Source: Chrysophaeum taylorii
Taxonomy: Eukaryota; Sar; Pelagophyceae; Pelagomonadales; Pelagomonadaceae
Assembly (NCBI GenBank): GCA_029834535.1
Contig: JAQMWT010000524.1
Span: forward strand, 1-64,000
Direction of reading: 5' to 3'
Length of the DNA stretch: 64,000 nt
Positions 21,072-30,644 of this stretch are shown here, piece after piece. Position numbers and translations under genes: made by a program. The notes below the pieces were generated by a model that did no database searches, had not been told where the DNA came from, and saw only the letters and a program-made list of their open reading frames with translations. Position 1 is the stretch's first letter. The number at the start of each line of letters is the position of its first letter.

Positions 21072-23117
21072 ATGAGCGGTCGGAAGAAGAAGCGGCGCCG
21101 CGAGACGGTGGGTCCCGAGGAGGCGTTGGGGTTGGTGGGGTCGTCGTTGGGATTGGTGGGGTCGGAGGCGCCGTCGTCGCGGCGCGAGACGATCGGTCCC
21201 AACGAGGTCGAGGAGCTCGAGGCGTGCGTGTGTGAGCCGGAGCCGGCGGCTTTGGCGGCGCCGGCGCCGATATCGTCGTCGTCGTCGTCGTCGTCGCCGC
21301 GAAAGAAGAGAAAAAAGAAGGGTGACGGGAGCGTGGCGTACTCCGAGCTGCTGGGGCCGCAGGAGAAGAGCGAGGCGGTGACGGGGCTGGAGTTCGCGTC
21401 GGGCGCGACGCACCTGACGTCGCCGCCGCTGAGGAGTTGCCTATCGTCGAAGAAGCGACGGTCCCCTGGTCCCGTGACGTTTTCCGGAACGTCGTTGGTC
21501 GCGACCTTCGAGGAGGACGCGCCCGCCGCCTCGACGCCGCGGGGCGAGAAGAAGGAGCTCCCCGCGACGGTCGACGCGCCGCCCGCGAACCCGTCGGCGG
21601 CGTCGGCGGCCACGCGTCAGAACGACGCGACGATGGCCAAGTGGGCGTTGACCGTGGGGCGTCCGAGTCGGAAGAGTTCGCCGCGGCGCGAGTCGATGCT
21701 GTTCTCGGACGGGCTGACCCCGATCGACGAGGAGCCCGACGAGACCGTGCAGCTCGAGACGACCTTGTCGGCGATGCTCGCGGGCGTGGCCTCGCTCGAC
21801 TCCAAGTTGGAGGCGTGGGCCCTCGGCGACGAGGCCGTGCGCGCGGCTCTCCCGCAACACCCCGAGCCCACGGCATCCTCTGCGGTCTTCGCCAAGGTGG
21901 CCCTGGCCGCGGCCTGGGACAGGACCAAGGCAGCGCCGATCGAGGCTCGCGAGCAGCGCGCGCGCCTCGCGTCGCTCGCGAGCTCGGAGCCGCGACGCGA
22001 TCTCGTCGCGGCCGCTTTGAAGGTGAGCCGAAGGGTGGCGGCCCAGAGGTCCCGGGATCTGGTGGCGCGGCTGCGCGCCGAAAGCCGATCCCTCGACGAG
22101 CGCGCGGCAGCGGCCGAACGCGCTTCCGGGGCCTGGCGAGAGATGGAGACGGACGCGGCGCGCCTCGACGCCGCCGCCTCGGCGCTCCGCGGCGCGGCCG
22201 TCGCCGACCTCGAGGCGCGCTGCAAGGCCGCCGCCGACCGCCTCGACCGCGCGAGGCGCACGCGCGACGCCGCCCGACCCTTCCGCAAACCCGCGCCCCC
22301 GCCCTCGCCGACTGACCTTACGGACGTTCCGGCCGTTCGAGCGTTCGCGCGACGTAACCCGTGGGCCGCGCGACGCCTGCGCCTCGCGGAGGGACTCCAC
22401 GCCTGGACCGCCGAGGTCGTGCGCCCCCCCAAGGAAATCGTCGTTTCGATACCCCACGCCCTCTTCGGGACCCTATCCCTCCAGCTCGTCCTCGGCGACC
22501 CCTCCCCTCGCCTCGTCGGACGACGCGATACCTCGGAGGACGACGACCGCCGCGCCGCCGAGGAGGCCCTCCGGGACCGCCACGCCGTTTCCGCTTCCTG
22601 TCTCTTCGACGCGCCCCCAACCTGGTACCACCCCAAAGCCGCGAAAACGATCGGGGGGGGCTTCGAACTCGACCTCGCCCGACGCGACGACGCCACCGAC
22701 GACCTCGAGCGCTGCTGCTGGTTTTCCGCCAAGCTCGACTCTCTCGCCAGAGAACTCTACGCCCTCGAGACCGCCTACGCCTGCCACCTCGCCTTCGCGC
22801 CCCACCTCGCCACCCTAAGGGTCGAGCTCACCAGCCTCTCAAAAACCTCCCAAATCCACCTCTGCTTCGACGTCAAGCGCGGCTACCCCGACCCCGCGAG
22901 TCGCCGCACGGCCGCCCTCTCCGAGGACCGCCCGGACGACCACCTCCTCGCCCTCACCATCCTTCCTTCCCTCGGCTCCCCCGACCTCGCGACCACCCTC
23001 CGCGACCACCTCATTTCTTCCGGTTTCATCGTCCCAGCCCCGCCTCATTACGTCTCCATGTCGGTCCCGGGGACGATCCTTGCCCTCACCAAGGCCGCGG
23101 ACCAAGCCCTCGCTTAA
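21072..23117 (+). CDS. Coiled-coil protein, possible KNL1/Spc7-like kinetochore scaffold
   Basis: A 681-aa protein. The N-terminus is disordered and basic, with short related motifs RRETVGPEE (~9-17), RRETIGPNE (~37-45) and RRESMLFSD (~205-213) that look like kinase-site repeats. Residues ~215-400 are Ala/Arg/Glu-rich with heptad character (coiled coil). The C-terminus (~415-681) has a compact domain with 'RLRLAEGLHAWTAEVV', then 'FSAKLDSLARELYALETAY' and 'IHLCFDVKRGYP'. That organisation (phospho-repeats, coiled coil, RWD-like C-terminus) matches KNL1/Spc7. The assignment rests on architecture, not on a strong motif, and other RWD or coiled-coil proteins remain possible. Confidence 0.5.
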   Translation: MSGRKKKRRRETVGPEEALGLVGSSLGLVGSEAPSSRRETIGPNEVEELEACVCEPEPAALAAPAPISSSSSSSSPRKKRKKKGDGSVAYSELLGPQEKSEAVTGLEFASGATHLTSPPLRSCLSSKKRRSPGPVTFSGTSLVATFEEDAPAASTPRGEKKELPATVDAPPANPSAASAATRQNDATMAKWALTVGRPSRKSSPRRESMLFSDGLTPIDEEPDETVQLETTLSAMLAGVASLDSKLEAWALGDEAVRAALPQHPEPTASSAVFAKVALAAAWDRTKAAPIEAREQRARLASLASSEPRRDLVAAALKVSRRVAAQRSRDLVARLRAESRSLDERAAAAERASGAWREMETDAARLDAAASALRGAAVADLEARCKAAADRLDRARRTRDAARPFRKPAPPPSPTDLTDVPAVRAFARRNPWAARRLRLAEGLHAWTAEVVRPPKEIVVSIPHALFGTLSLQLVLGDPSPRLVGRRDTSEDDDRRAAEEALRDRHAVSASCLFDAPPTWYHPKAAKTIGGGFELDLARRDDATDDLERCCWFSAKLDSLARELYALETAYACHLAFAPHLATLRVELTSLSKTSQIHLCFDVKRGYPDPASRRTAALSEDRPDDHLLALTILPSLGSPDLATTLRDHLISSGFIVPAPPHYVSMSVPGTILALTKAADQALA

Positions 23118-23365
23118 GAATTTTGACTTTTCTTCTTCAAAACGTTGCTTCCTGCGTGGACATCGTCATCAGGGCAGCTTTGAGAAGAAGAGGTTTGAGA
23201 GAAGAAGAAGAGGTTCGAGAAGAAGAGGTTTGAGAGGAGAAGAAGAAGAGGTTTGAGCCCCACCCCCCAGACTAGTGCGGAGCAGATATAATTATAATTT
23301 TTGCCCTTGCTGTTTGGGTCCGTTGCGTGATCCCAGAAGGAAGGTTCAGTCATCATCAGTCAGTC

Positions 23366-23779
23366 ATGTTGGTGGGCCGTCGACTGGTGCGACAGCAAAG
23401 GACGCTCTACTCGTTCGCCTGGACGCGGCTCATGGAAGGGGAAAATTTTCCCGACCACTTTTTCTACAAAAAGGCGCCTGGACTGCCGCCGCCGGGGCTC
23501 ACGCCGCAACAAGTTGTGAACGATTGGATCTCGGGTCCCTTCGTTCCCCTCAAGAATCCCAAGCCCTCGACCCTCGACGACCTCTACGAGGCGGGATACC
23601 GCCGCGTCTCCGACATCCTCCCCCACATGCCTCAAATACAGTGTATCAAGCGCACCTTCCAGCCCAGTTTAATCCGCCGCAAGCGCAAGTGGGGTTTTCT
23701 GGTCAGGATGCGCCACCGCCACGGCCGCGCGATCGTCAACCGCCGCCGCCACAAGCAGCGCTGGCGCCTCGCGCTCTGA
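23366..23779 (+). CDS. MRPL34: Mitochondrial ribosomal protein bL34m
   Basis: A 137-aa product from the ATG at 23366; the frame is open to 23327, but that ATG lacks a targeting signal. The last 43 residues, starting 'KRTFQPSLIRRKRKWGF', match the whole bacterial L34 (KRTFQPS..KR.R.HGF..RM....GR.....RR.KGR). The start 'MLVGRRLVRQQRTLYSFAW' is a typical mitochondrial presequence: basic, no acid residues, amphipathic. The central region (~25-95) is a lineage-specific extension. bL34 sits in the large subunit near the exit tunnel. A plastid location is less likely because there is no signal peptide. Confidence 0.88.
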   Translation: MLVGRRLVRQQRTLYSFAWTRLMEGENFPDHFFYKKAPGLPPPGLTPQQVVNDWISGPFVPLKNPKPSTLDDLYEAGYRRVSDILPHMPQIQCIKRTFQPSLIRRKRKWGFLVRMRHRHGRAIVNRRRHKQRWRLAL

Positions 23780-24018
23780 GGCGGTACCCACCGCTGCTGC
23801 TGCGCCAGGTCACTCGTTAGTTAAAAAAAAATCCTCCTGCAGGCGAGTGGATGACCAGTACCTACCTACCTTCTTCTTCTTCTTCTTCTTCTTAAGCCTC
23901 AAGAAATAAAAGCCTGTCGATGGGTCTCGGGGTGGGGGCAATGAATGCGGTCGAAGGCCGCCCGCCCGCCACAAGGACCTCCCCCCCCCCAACACGTACG
24001 TATTAGGGTAATGAATGA

Positions 24019-24777
24019 ATGTTCTACTATTGGTGGATTGTCGCTTTGGTGGTGGTGGTCGTTGCGATCATCGCGCGGGCACCGCGGCCCAAGCGCGAGG
24101 AACCTAAGAAGGTCCCCGCGCCCGCGTGGTGGCGGGACATAGTATTCGTGGACGCGAACAACGTTCGGGGCGCGCTCAAGTTCGAGATGGATATCGTCGA
24201 GGTGTGCGCGGCGTGCTGCCGCGCCGCCGCGGTGTTCGGGGTCGCGCGAATCGTGGTGTGCGTGGACCACGGACCCTTCCCCTGCGCGATCGAGTGCGGG
24301 GGCATCGCCGTCGCCTTCGCGGGGAAGAAAAGCGGAAAGTACGAGACAGCCGACGATATGATCGTTTCCGCGTGCGGTCGCGCCGCCAAGCTCGGGGCTC
24401 GCGTCGCCGTTGTCACCTCGGACCGCGAGCTGACGAGGCGTTGTCGCTTCGCGTGCCACCGCTTTTCCCCCGCTTCCTTCCTGAGGTCCCAGGACTTTGG
24501 TGATTGGCTAGATCGCGTCGACGCTTTTCGACCTCTCGACGACCGGTTCCACGCCTTTGGCGCAGTCAAAAACGACTGGGTCGCCGAGACACCCAGACTC
24601 CTCAAGAAGAAACGCGGCGGGAAAGCGGTTGCCGAAGGCACGCCGAGCCGTGTCGACCAGGCGGCCGGCCTCCACGCGCGCCTCGTCGCGTGGTCGAAAA
24701 AGGAACGGTCTTCCGAAAAGGATGACGAGTCTCCGTTCCGCGATTTTCTCCGGAGACACCCTTGGGGTAAAAGATAG
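24019..24777 (+). CDS. Membrane-anchored NYN/PIN-like (YacP-type) ribonuclease
   Basis: A 252-aa protein. A membrane anchor at ~4-20 is followed by a NYN domain (~38-150). The acidic metal-site motifs are in order: 'FVDANNVRGAL' (Asp44), 'VVCVDHGP', 'YETADDMIVSAC' (Asp pair) and 'VVTSDRELTRRC'. This is the YacP/NYN endoribonuclease arrangement. The C-terminal part is basic and not assigned. The nearest upstream ATGs (24011, 24015) are out of frame. The gene converges on the S41 protease gene with only 10 bases between stop codons. Anchoring of such a nuclease is unusual; it may be an organelle-targeting signal. Confidence 0.78.
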   Translation: MFYYWWIVALVVVVVAIIARAPRPKREEPKKVPAPAWWRDIVFVDANNVRGALKFEMDIVEVCAACCRAAAVFGVARIVVCVDHGPFPCAIECGGIAVAFAGKKSGKYETADDMIVSACGRAAKLGARVAVVTSDRELTRRCRFACHRFSPASFLRSQDFGDWLDRVDAFRPLDDRFHAFGAVKNDWVAETPRLLKKKRGGKAVAEGTPSRVDQAAGLHARLVAWSKKERSSEKDDESPFRDFLRRHPWGKR

Positions 24778-24787
24778 TTATAACTTG

Positions 24788-25879
24788 TCATCTCGAGGGA
24801 GCGGATATCTCTAAATCTGGCGTAAGACCTCGGCCCGTGAGGTCAATCCCCCCCACTTCGTAGCGGGCCCGCGACACGAGGAGGAGCCCCCCTCCCGGGA
24901 TGTCGACGACGCGCTGGACCCGCGCCTTGCCGTAGGTCCGGGACGTCCCCACCAGTGTCGCCCGGCCCGCGCTCTGGAGCGCGCCGGCGAAGACCTCGGC
25001 GGCCGACGCCGTCCCCGCGTCGACGAGGAGAAAAAGTGGCAACCGCGCGAAGGGTCCGTCCCTGTCGGCGACCCGCAGCGTCCGCCGGACCCCGTTCGGA
25101 CCCTCGACCACCGTCGCCAGCGGCGTGCCGCGCCGCACGAAGAGGGCCGCGGCCTCGAGGCCCCCCTCGAAAGCTCCCCCGCCGTTCGCCCGCAGGTCCA
25201 AGCTCGCCCTCTCCGCCCCCCCGATCGCGGCCTCCAGCAACTCCGGAGTCAAAAGGGAAAAGTCCCGGACGCGCACCGCGACAGACCCAGATCTCTGCTC
25301 GGTCACTTCGACCTCGCGCACTGCGGTGCGTTCGATGCTGACGGTCCGTCCGCCCGCGAGCCCGACCGCGACGCGCGTACCCGGCGCGCCAGCGCGCAGC
25401 AACTGCGCTGCGTCGTCGCTCCGCGTCACTGGTGTCCCGTCGACCTCGACAATGCGGTCCCCGACGCTCAGGGGGGAAGGCCCCGCGACCACTCTCGGAC
25501 TCTCTTCCCCCAACACCACCCCCGTCGACGCCTCCTCGCCTCGGGCGTATTTCAGCAACAGCTGCGACGCAACCTCGGGCGCGACCAGCCGCGTGTACCT
25601 GTCGCCCGTCGCCTCCAGCAGCCGCGACGCGATCTCCAGGCTCGCCTCGGGCGCCTCGAGAGCCTCCTCGCGCGCTCGACGCTTCGCGATCCTCCACTTT
25701 TCCAAGTCGAGCGGCCCCACGAACTCCCGCTCGACGGCGAGTGCTACGTCCTCCACGACCTCCCGCGCCGACGCAGGGTCCTCCACCAGCACCGCCACGC
25801 CCCACGCAACCATATCCCTGCGCAACACGTTCCCTCGGAGTGCGGCGCATCCCATCACGACGATTAAGAAGAGGAGCAT
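24788..25879 (-). CDS. C-terminal processing peptidase, S41 family (CtpA-like)
   Basis: A 363-aa protein with a hydrophobic leader (1-14), a helical N-domain with 'GDRYTRLVAPE' (~92-102), a PDZ domain (~115-185, 'VGDRIVEVDGTPV') and the S41 core. The catalytic set is intact: Ser292 in 'DAGTASAAEVF', Glu295, and Lys318 in 'TYGKARVQ'. The end 'YEVGGIDLTGRGLTPDLEI' is also family-typical. Photosynthetic eukaryotes use CtpA in the thylakoid lumen to trim the D1 protein of photosystem II. That role is plausible here, but bacterial-type Ctp proteins act on other substrates too. The leader would fit entry to a plastid via the ER; no ASAFAP-like cleavage motif is evident. Confidence 0.85.
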   Translation of the reverse strand: MLLFLIVVMGCAALRGNVLRRDMVAWGVAVLVEDPASAREVVEDVALAVEREFVGPLDLEKWRIAKRRAREEALEAPEASLEIASRLLEATGDRYTRLVAPEVASQLLLKYARGEEASTGVVLGEESPRVVAGPSPLSVGDRIVEVDGTPVTRSDDAAQLLRAGAPGTRVAVGLAGGRTVSIERTAVREVEVTEQRSGSVAVRVRDFSLLTPELLEAAIGGAERASLDLRANGGGAFEGGLEAAALFVRRGTPLATVVEGPNGVRRTLRVADRDGPFARLPLFLLVDAGTASAAEVFAGALQSAGRATLVGTSRTYGKARVQRVVDIPGGGLLLVSRARYEVGGIDLTGRGLTPDLEISAPSR

Positions 25880-27196
25880 TGGTTGACTCTCGAAAGGAAA
25901 GCAGCTCTAGGGGTCTACCTACTATAATGCTCTAGTAGGGGTCTACCTACTATAATCCCAGCGCGGTTCCTGGCCGCGGTCTGACGATGACGACCACTGA
26001 GCTCGCTCTTACTACCGTGGCGATTGATTATGCGACGTCGCTAGGGCGTGCTTCCGTGGTGCTAGACGCCGCCGAGATCGAGGCGGCATGGTCCTCCCAT
26101 CTCAAGCATGCGAACTCAGCAGTCTGACACGCGGTTTCCTCCTCGAGGCGGCATGGTTCTCCCATCTCAAGCATGCGAACTCAGCAGTCTGGCACGCGGT
26201 TTCCTCGAGGGAGGCGGCCGCCCCGGACAGCCGCGAGAGCCACTCCCCGAGTCGGCGGAGCTTTTGTTGAGGGTCACATCGCTTCGTGCAACTCTACTTC
26301 ATCGCGATTTACAGTTTCGCCCCCCGGTTGTCGTGCTCCTTGGTTGCCCGATTCGATAAGGGGCCGTGCCTCCCGAGGTGCGGCGTCCCGGAAGTCTTCG
26401 GAAAGCGTGTGCTCGGCGGCCACATCCATCTCCGCAGATCGGATCTCCACGTGGCGCGAGCCATCTCTACCTCGCGCACTGAGAGTGCGCTGCAGATGCG
26501 TCAACAATGAGAGTGTTCTGCGCAAACTGGGCTGGGCGCATCGGTTGGAAAAAATCGACGCTGCCTGCTGCTGCTGCGTCGAAGAGAGCACCGAGGGACG
26601 TTAATCTCCTTCTCGGAGTCCGGCGAGGCCAACATTGACCGCCATGTTCCCATAACATGCTGGACGGCGAGCGGTTCCATTCCTGCGGTAGTAGCGCATC
26701 TTCCTCACCAAATAATAGTCGTGAATGACCCCGCCCGACCGAATGCGCGTCTTCTTCGGGTGCCAGCGCGTGGTCAGCCAGTCGGAGACGCGGGTGAGGA
26801 TGGCCGACACCGGACGGCGGCCTTTGCGGTAGTGAGGAGCGAAAGCTCGTCTGCAAGCCCGCAAAGTAATTATTATATGGTCGGTGGCGCCATCCAGTCC
26901 ACCACGAATAACACGTCATCCAGGTCAAAATTTGACGCTCCCGGATGAGAGGGTAGCCCCTCGACGCATCAGATTCAGCACACGTCGCCTATTTAGCTTC
27001 CGACGAGCCTCTCGAGCGTTTCGAACACACACTCTTTTTCGGCGGATCTGCCACGTCAGGAGTGTAGGTATGGTGAACGTCCGTGCGCAACCGGATGCGC
27101 GCCGAAAACAAAAGGGCGTTCGTTCGTTACACATGATAAGGGTTTCTCATTCAGTGTTAGGTCAAAAAAAAAAGAGGCATGCTTTTTAAGAACTTC
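25880..27196. other. Gene-poor spacer
   Basis: No gene recognised. A minus-strand frame of ~87 residues at 26601-26864 ('HDYYLVRKMRYYRRNGT') looks protein-like but matches nothing I know. Short tandem duplications are present: about 27 bases near 25905-25955 and 65 bases at 26078-26207. Confidence 0.35.
26078..26207. repeat. 65-bp tandem duplication
   Basis: Two adjacent copies (26078-26142 and 26143-26207) starting TCGAGGCGGCATGG, nearly identical. Recent local duplication; no coding role seen. Confidence 0.9.
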
Positions 27197-28008
27197 TTAG
27201 GGTCGCCGTCTTAAATGCCGCGCGGTGGGGATCGGAATTGGACTTGGACTTGGCCTAGACCACGCGGTGGGTTTAGGACTGGGCAATGAGCTAGAAGAAG
27301 GTGTAGGCAACGCGGTGGGGTTTGGACTGGGCAATGGGCTGGAGGAGGGTGTTGGCGTCGGCCTTTCGGTGGGCTTCCAAGTCGGGCTAAAACTAGGCAC
27401 TAACGTTGGCCCCGATGTGGGTTTCGACGTAGGGCTTGGACTGGGTAATGGGCTGATACTCGGCATCGACGTGGGGGCCGCAGTCGGTGGTGTCGTGGGG
27501 ACTGGAGTCGGGCTCGAGCTGCGACTTAAACTCGGCTTCGACGTCGGCTCCGGAGTGGGCTTCGACGTCGGGCTTGGACTAGGTAGCGGGCTGATACTCG
27601 GCATCATCGACGTGGGGCCCTTAGTCGGTGCTGAAGTCGGGCTTGAGCTGGGAAATAGACTGGGTTCCGGAGTAGGCGGCGACGTGGGGCTTGGACTCGG
27701 CGGTGAACTGGAACTCGGCATCGACGTGGGACTCGTAGACGGCGTGGGGCAATCGTCCTCGGTCTCGACGCAAGTCTTTGTGGCTGGCACGAACCAATGA
27801 TCCGTTGGACATTGACACCCCGGCGTGCACGCGGTGACACCTATAGCAAGACTCATTGCGCAGCGATCTTCATTTTCTTCTCACAAATTGGTTTTAGCTT
27901 GCCACACTCAAATTCGCAACTGTGACATAGACTGTAGACCCGACCACCCACGCACGCGGTCGTGTTCTTGGCCGCCGCGACGGCCACGAGCATCAACGCG
28001 CGCAACAT
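27197..28008 (-). CDS. Secreted TIL-domain protein with mucin-like Ser/Thr/Pro region; 44-nt intron
   Basis: Two exons: 28008-27885 and 27840-27197, giving 255 aa. Splicing out 27841-27884 (GTGAGA...CTATAG) joins a signal peptide (MLRALMLVAVAAA) and the first half of a trypsin-inhibitor-like Cys-rich domain (CVGGRVYSLCHSCEFEC) to its second half (CTPGCQCPTDHWF ... CVETEDDCP). The Cys pattern is complete only after splicing, which strongly supports the intron. The remaining ~170 residues are SPTSKPTPEPT-type repeats, expected to be heavily O-glycosylated: a cell-wall or extracellular-matrix protein. The end 'ARHLRRRP' is short and basic. Whether the TIL domain inhibits a protease cannot be said. 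Confidence 0.75.
27841..27884 (-). other. 44-nt spliceosomal intron
   Basis: Donor GTGAGA and acceptor TATAG. Its removal restores a continuous frame and the CxxxCxC end of the TIL domain (KPIC-VTACTPGCQC). Confidence 0.75.
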
Positions 28009-29881
28009 TCGGATATACCTCTGTGGACGGCTGTAGTAACCGACGCTATACTGTCAATGTTTAGGTTTCTGGGAAAGTGACCAAGGGGGTGTCTCTAGGA
28101 ATGTGATGAGAGGAAACCTTGTTTTGTCTTTAAATGTCGACTGCTAAGAGGGGTGTGTGTGTGGGGAGCATGCCTTGTTTTGTCGGTTGGAAATCTTCAC
28201 AATTCAGACGATTGTGACATCATACTTGAAGCCGCCCACACACTACTACGTTGGGTTTCTGGGAATGTGACGAAAGGTACCGAGGACCATTGTTGTCGGA
28301 ACTCTGCTGATTTACGAATTATCAACGGACCGCTCGGCCGGTGGGCGTTAGCAAGAATTATTGCAAGTCCGGCGCAGGAGCTCCTGCGCCGCAGCTCGAC
28401 GACTTAAACTACTCTCTCGAGCAGTGGTCTACCATGTCATTCCTATGCCGCCGCCGTCAAATAACAGGAGCGAGATTCGTAAAAAATCTACCAGGCGCCA
28501 CCGCCATTCGCTCCCGCGCGGCCGCCAATGAAAGCGGAGGTCATCTAGTACCGATTTAGTGCCCCACCGGCAATCCCAGGCAACGCGACTGTGGATCGTG
28601 CGGCGTGTCTGAACGCGCACTTAAATGCGAACCAGGCGCAGCTGCTTATGTGCGTTGTGTTCGTGTCGGACTGCTTGCTGGCTGGCGGGCTACTACCGGA
28701 GTGCAACAGCAGGACTATCGGGTTGCACCTACTCTGTCAATGTCGATGTCCAAGAACGAACAAACCGCATCCACATTGGTGGCCCTGCAAGATGAGCACG
28801 ACCTACAGCTCTCGTGAGGTCAAGTAGGCCGTGGCCCATTCGAGCAGCCTAAGATCTTCGGACTGCCACATCCCCTAGCTATTTTGGTCATGCGCCTTCT
28901 TTATAACGCCGACTTTGCGACGACCATGCCGACCGCTTGGTTTAGAACTGCGATGTCTTCCTTCCGTCGAACAGAAGCAATATTATGATGCAGCCGCGAC
29001 TCGGCGATTCGAGTTTTTTTTTTGTGCCCGCGGCCTCCATCGCATCTCGTATCCCCAAATCGAGGCGCTATTCTGGAAAACTTGCTGCGGCTTGCTTTGG
29101 GCATCATCGCACTTGACTTCGCCGATGGTCGAAATCACCCTGCGTGCGTGACGAGAGCGCGCATAAGACCCCCATCTTCGAGTCTGACTGGACCCAGATC
29201 ACAATACCATCAAACTCGTTTTGGATAGCCATCGAAAATGTGTCAATGCCAGGCAAGTATTGCCACATTCCAATGCGGATGGGCCATTATTTCTTTCCCT
29301 AGTGCGTATGCGTCGTAAGTCGCCGCATATCGGAACCTCGCTTCGCGCGACAGTGGCGCAGAGCGTCAGTGAGTCTTTTCGGATATTGATGTCGATGCCC
29401 CTACGGACACGCACGTCCTAAAGACGACGATAATAACCTTGAAGAAGCGCCTTTAGATGAACCAAACTTCGAGGAGAAAGAGAAAATCTGCTACTTAGTC
29501 CATCGATACAGGATTCCATCGGGCGACGAATCAGCGTCTCCGCTCGATGCAGACTTAGAGCTGTGCGCTGCTTCGAGAATATTAATTCGGCTGGGTATTG
29601 TCTCGTGGAACTAGTCTTCATCACAGAGGGCCATATAAAGCAAATACAAACCTCGGGGCAGTGAGGCGACGGGCTTGTTCGACGATAAAGCGCTACTGAC
29701 CCAGGATGGAGATTAGAAACATAAAGCTAGCTTTTTTTGTTTATAGTGCTCCTGAGCACACCTGGATACCGGGGCAAGTGCGGGTGGCTCCGAACCTGTC
29801 CTCGTCCAGGGCCGTGGCGCGTAACGCCTGCGACAGCAGCGGCATCACGAGGATTCGGCGACGTTGGATCGGATCGCGTAG
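28009..29881. other. Spacer with degraded coding-like sequence
   Basis: No intact gene. Between about 28900 and 29620 several plus-strand stretches look like decayed protein sequence, for example 'FWIAIENVSMPGKYCHIPMR' near 29218-29278 and 'EEKEKICYLVHRYRIPSGDE' near 29475-29535. They lie in different frames and match no family I recognise. A LINE-B 3'-end fragment lies at 28133-28172. Confidence 0.35.
28133..28172 (-). repeat. LINE-B 3'-end fragment
   Basis: TTAAATGTCGACTGCTAAGAGGGG followed by a TG-run and GGGGAGCATG is the inverse of the LINE-B 3' UTR seen at 44590-44636. Confidence 0.65.
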
Positions 29882-30610
29882 CTAGGTGTGTCTTTGCGCA
29901 GGATTTGGTTGGCGGCTGGCGATGGCATCGAACTCGGCTTCTTCCTGGGCGTGAAGGTGATTGGGACGCCTCGGGGGGTCGAGCATGTCAGTCGGCTGGT
30001 CGGCGCGCGGCGGGACGCCGGGAATCGGGCCAACCTTAGGGTCTCCGGGGGGACGGAGGCGTGGCTGCTGCTGGGGTTGTAGCTGCTGGGGCTGGAGCTG
30101 GGGTTGGAGCTGTTTTTGGGGTGGACCGCCGCCCATTGCGTGTTGCTGTGCTTGCTGTTGCTTTTGCGGTCCGCCGCCAATTGCGTGCTGCTGCGCGAGC
30201 GGCTGTTGCGGCGGTTGCTGTTGCTGAGGCATGAGGTTAGACGGCTGCTTTTGGGGCCCCATGGCATGCTGCTGCTGCTGCGGTTGCTGCTGTTGCTGCT
30301 GCTGCGGCATGAGATTAGACGACTGCTTCTGCGGCGGACCGTTGCCCATCGCGTGTTGTTGCTGCGGTTGCGGCTGCTGTTGCTGCATCAAATTCGTTGG
30401 CTGCTGCTTTTGGGGCGGGCCGCCGCCCATCGCGTGTTGTTGCTGCGGTTGCGGCTGCTGCTGTTGCATCAAATTCGTAGGCTGCTGCTTTTGGGGCGGG
30501 CCGCCGCCCATCGCGTGTTGTTGCTGCGGTTGCGGCTGCTGCTGTTGCAACAACGTCGACGGCTGCTTTTGGGGCGGGCCGCCGCCCATCGCGTGTTGCT
30601 GCTGCGGTTG

Positions 30611-30644
<34 letters not shown>

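Noticed and set aside
21441-22732. Long minus-strand frames opposite the KNL1-like gene
   Set aside because: Antisense shadows in GC-rich coding DNA; the plus strand has the heptad and RWD-like signals.
27225-27800. 191-residue plus-strand 'GLGLGLDHAVGLGLG' frame
   Set aside because: Antisense of the Ser/Thr/Pro repeat region; the minus strand has signal peptide, TIL cysteines and an intron that restores them.
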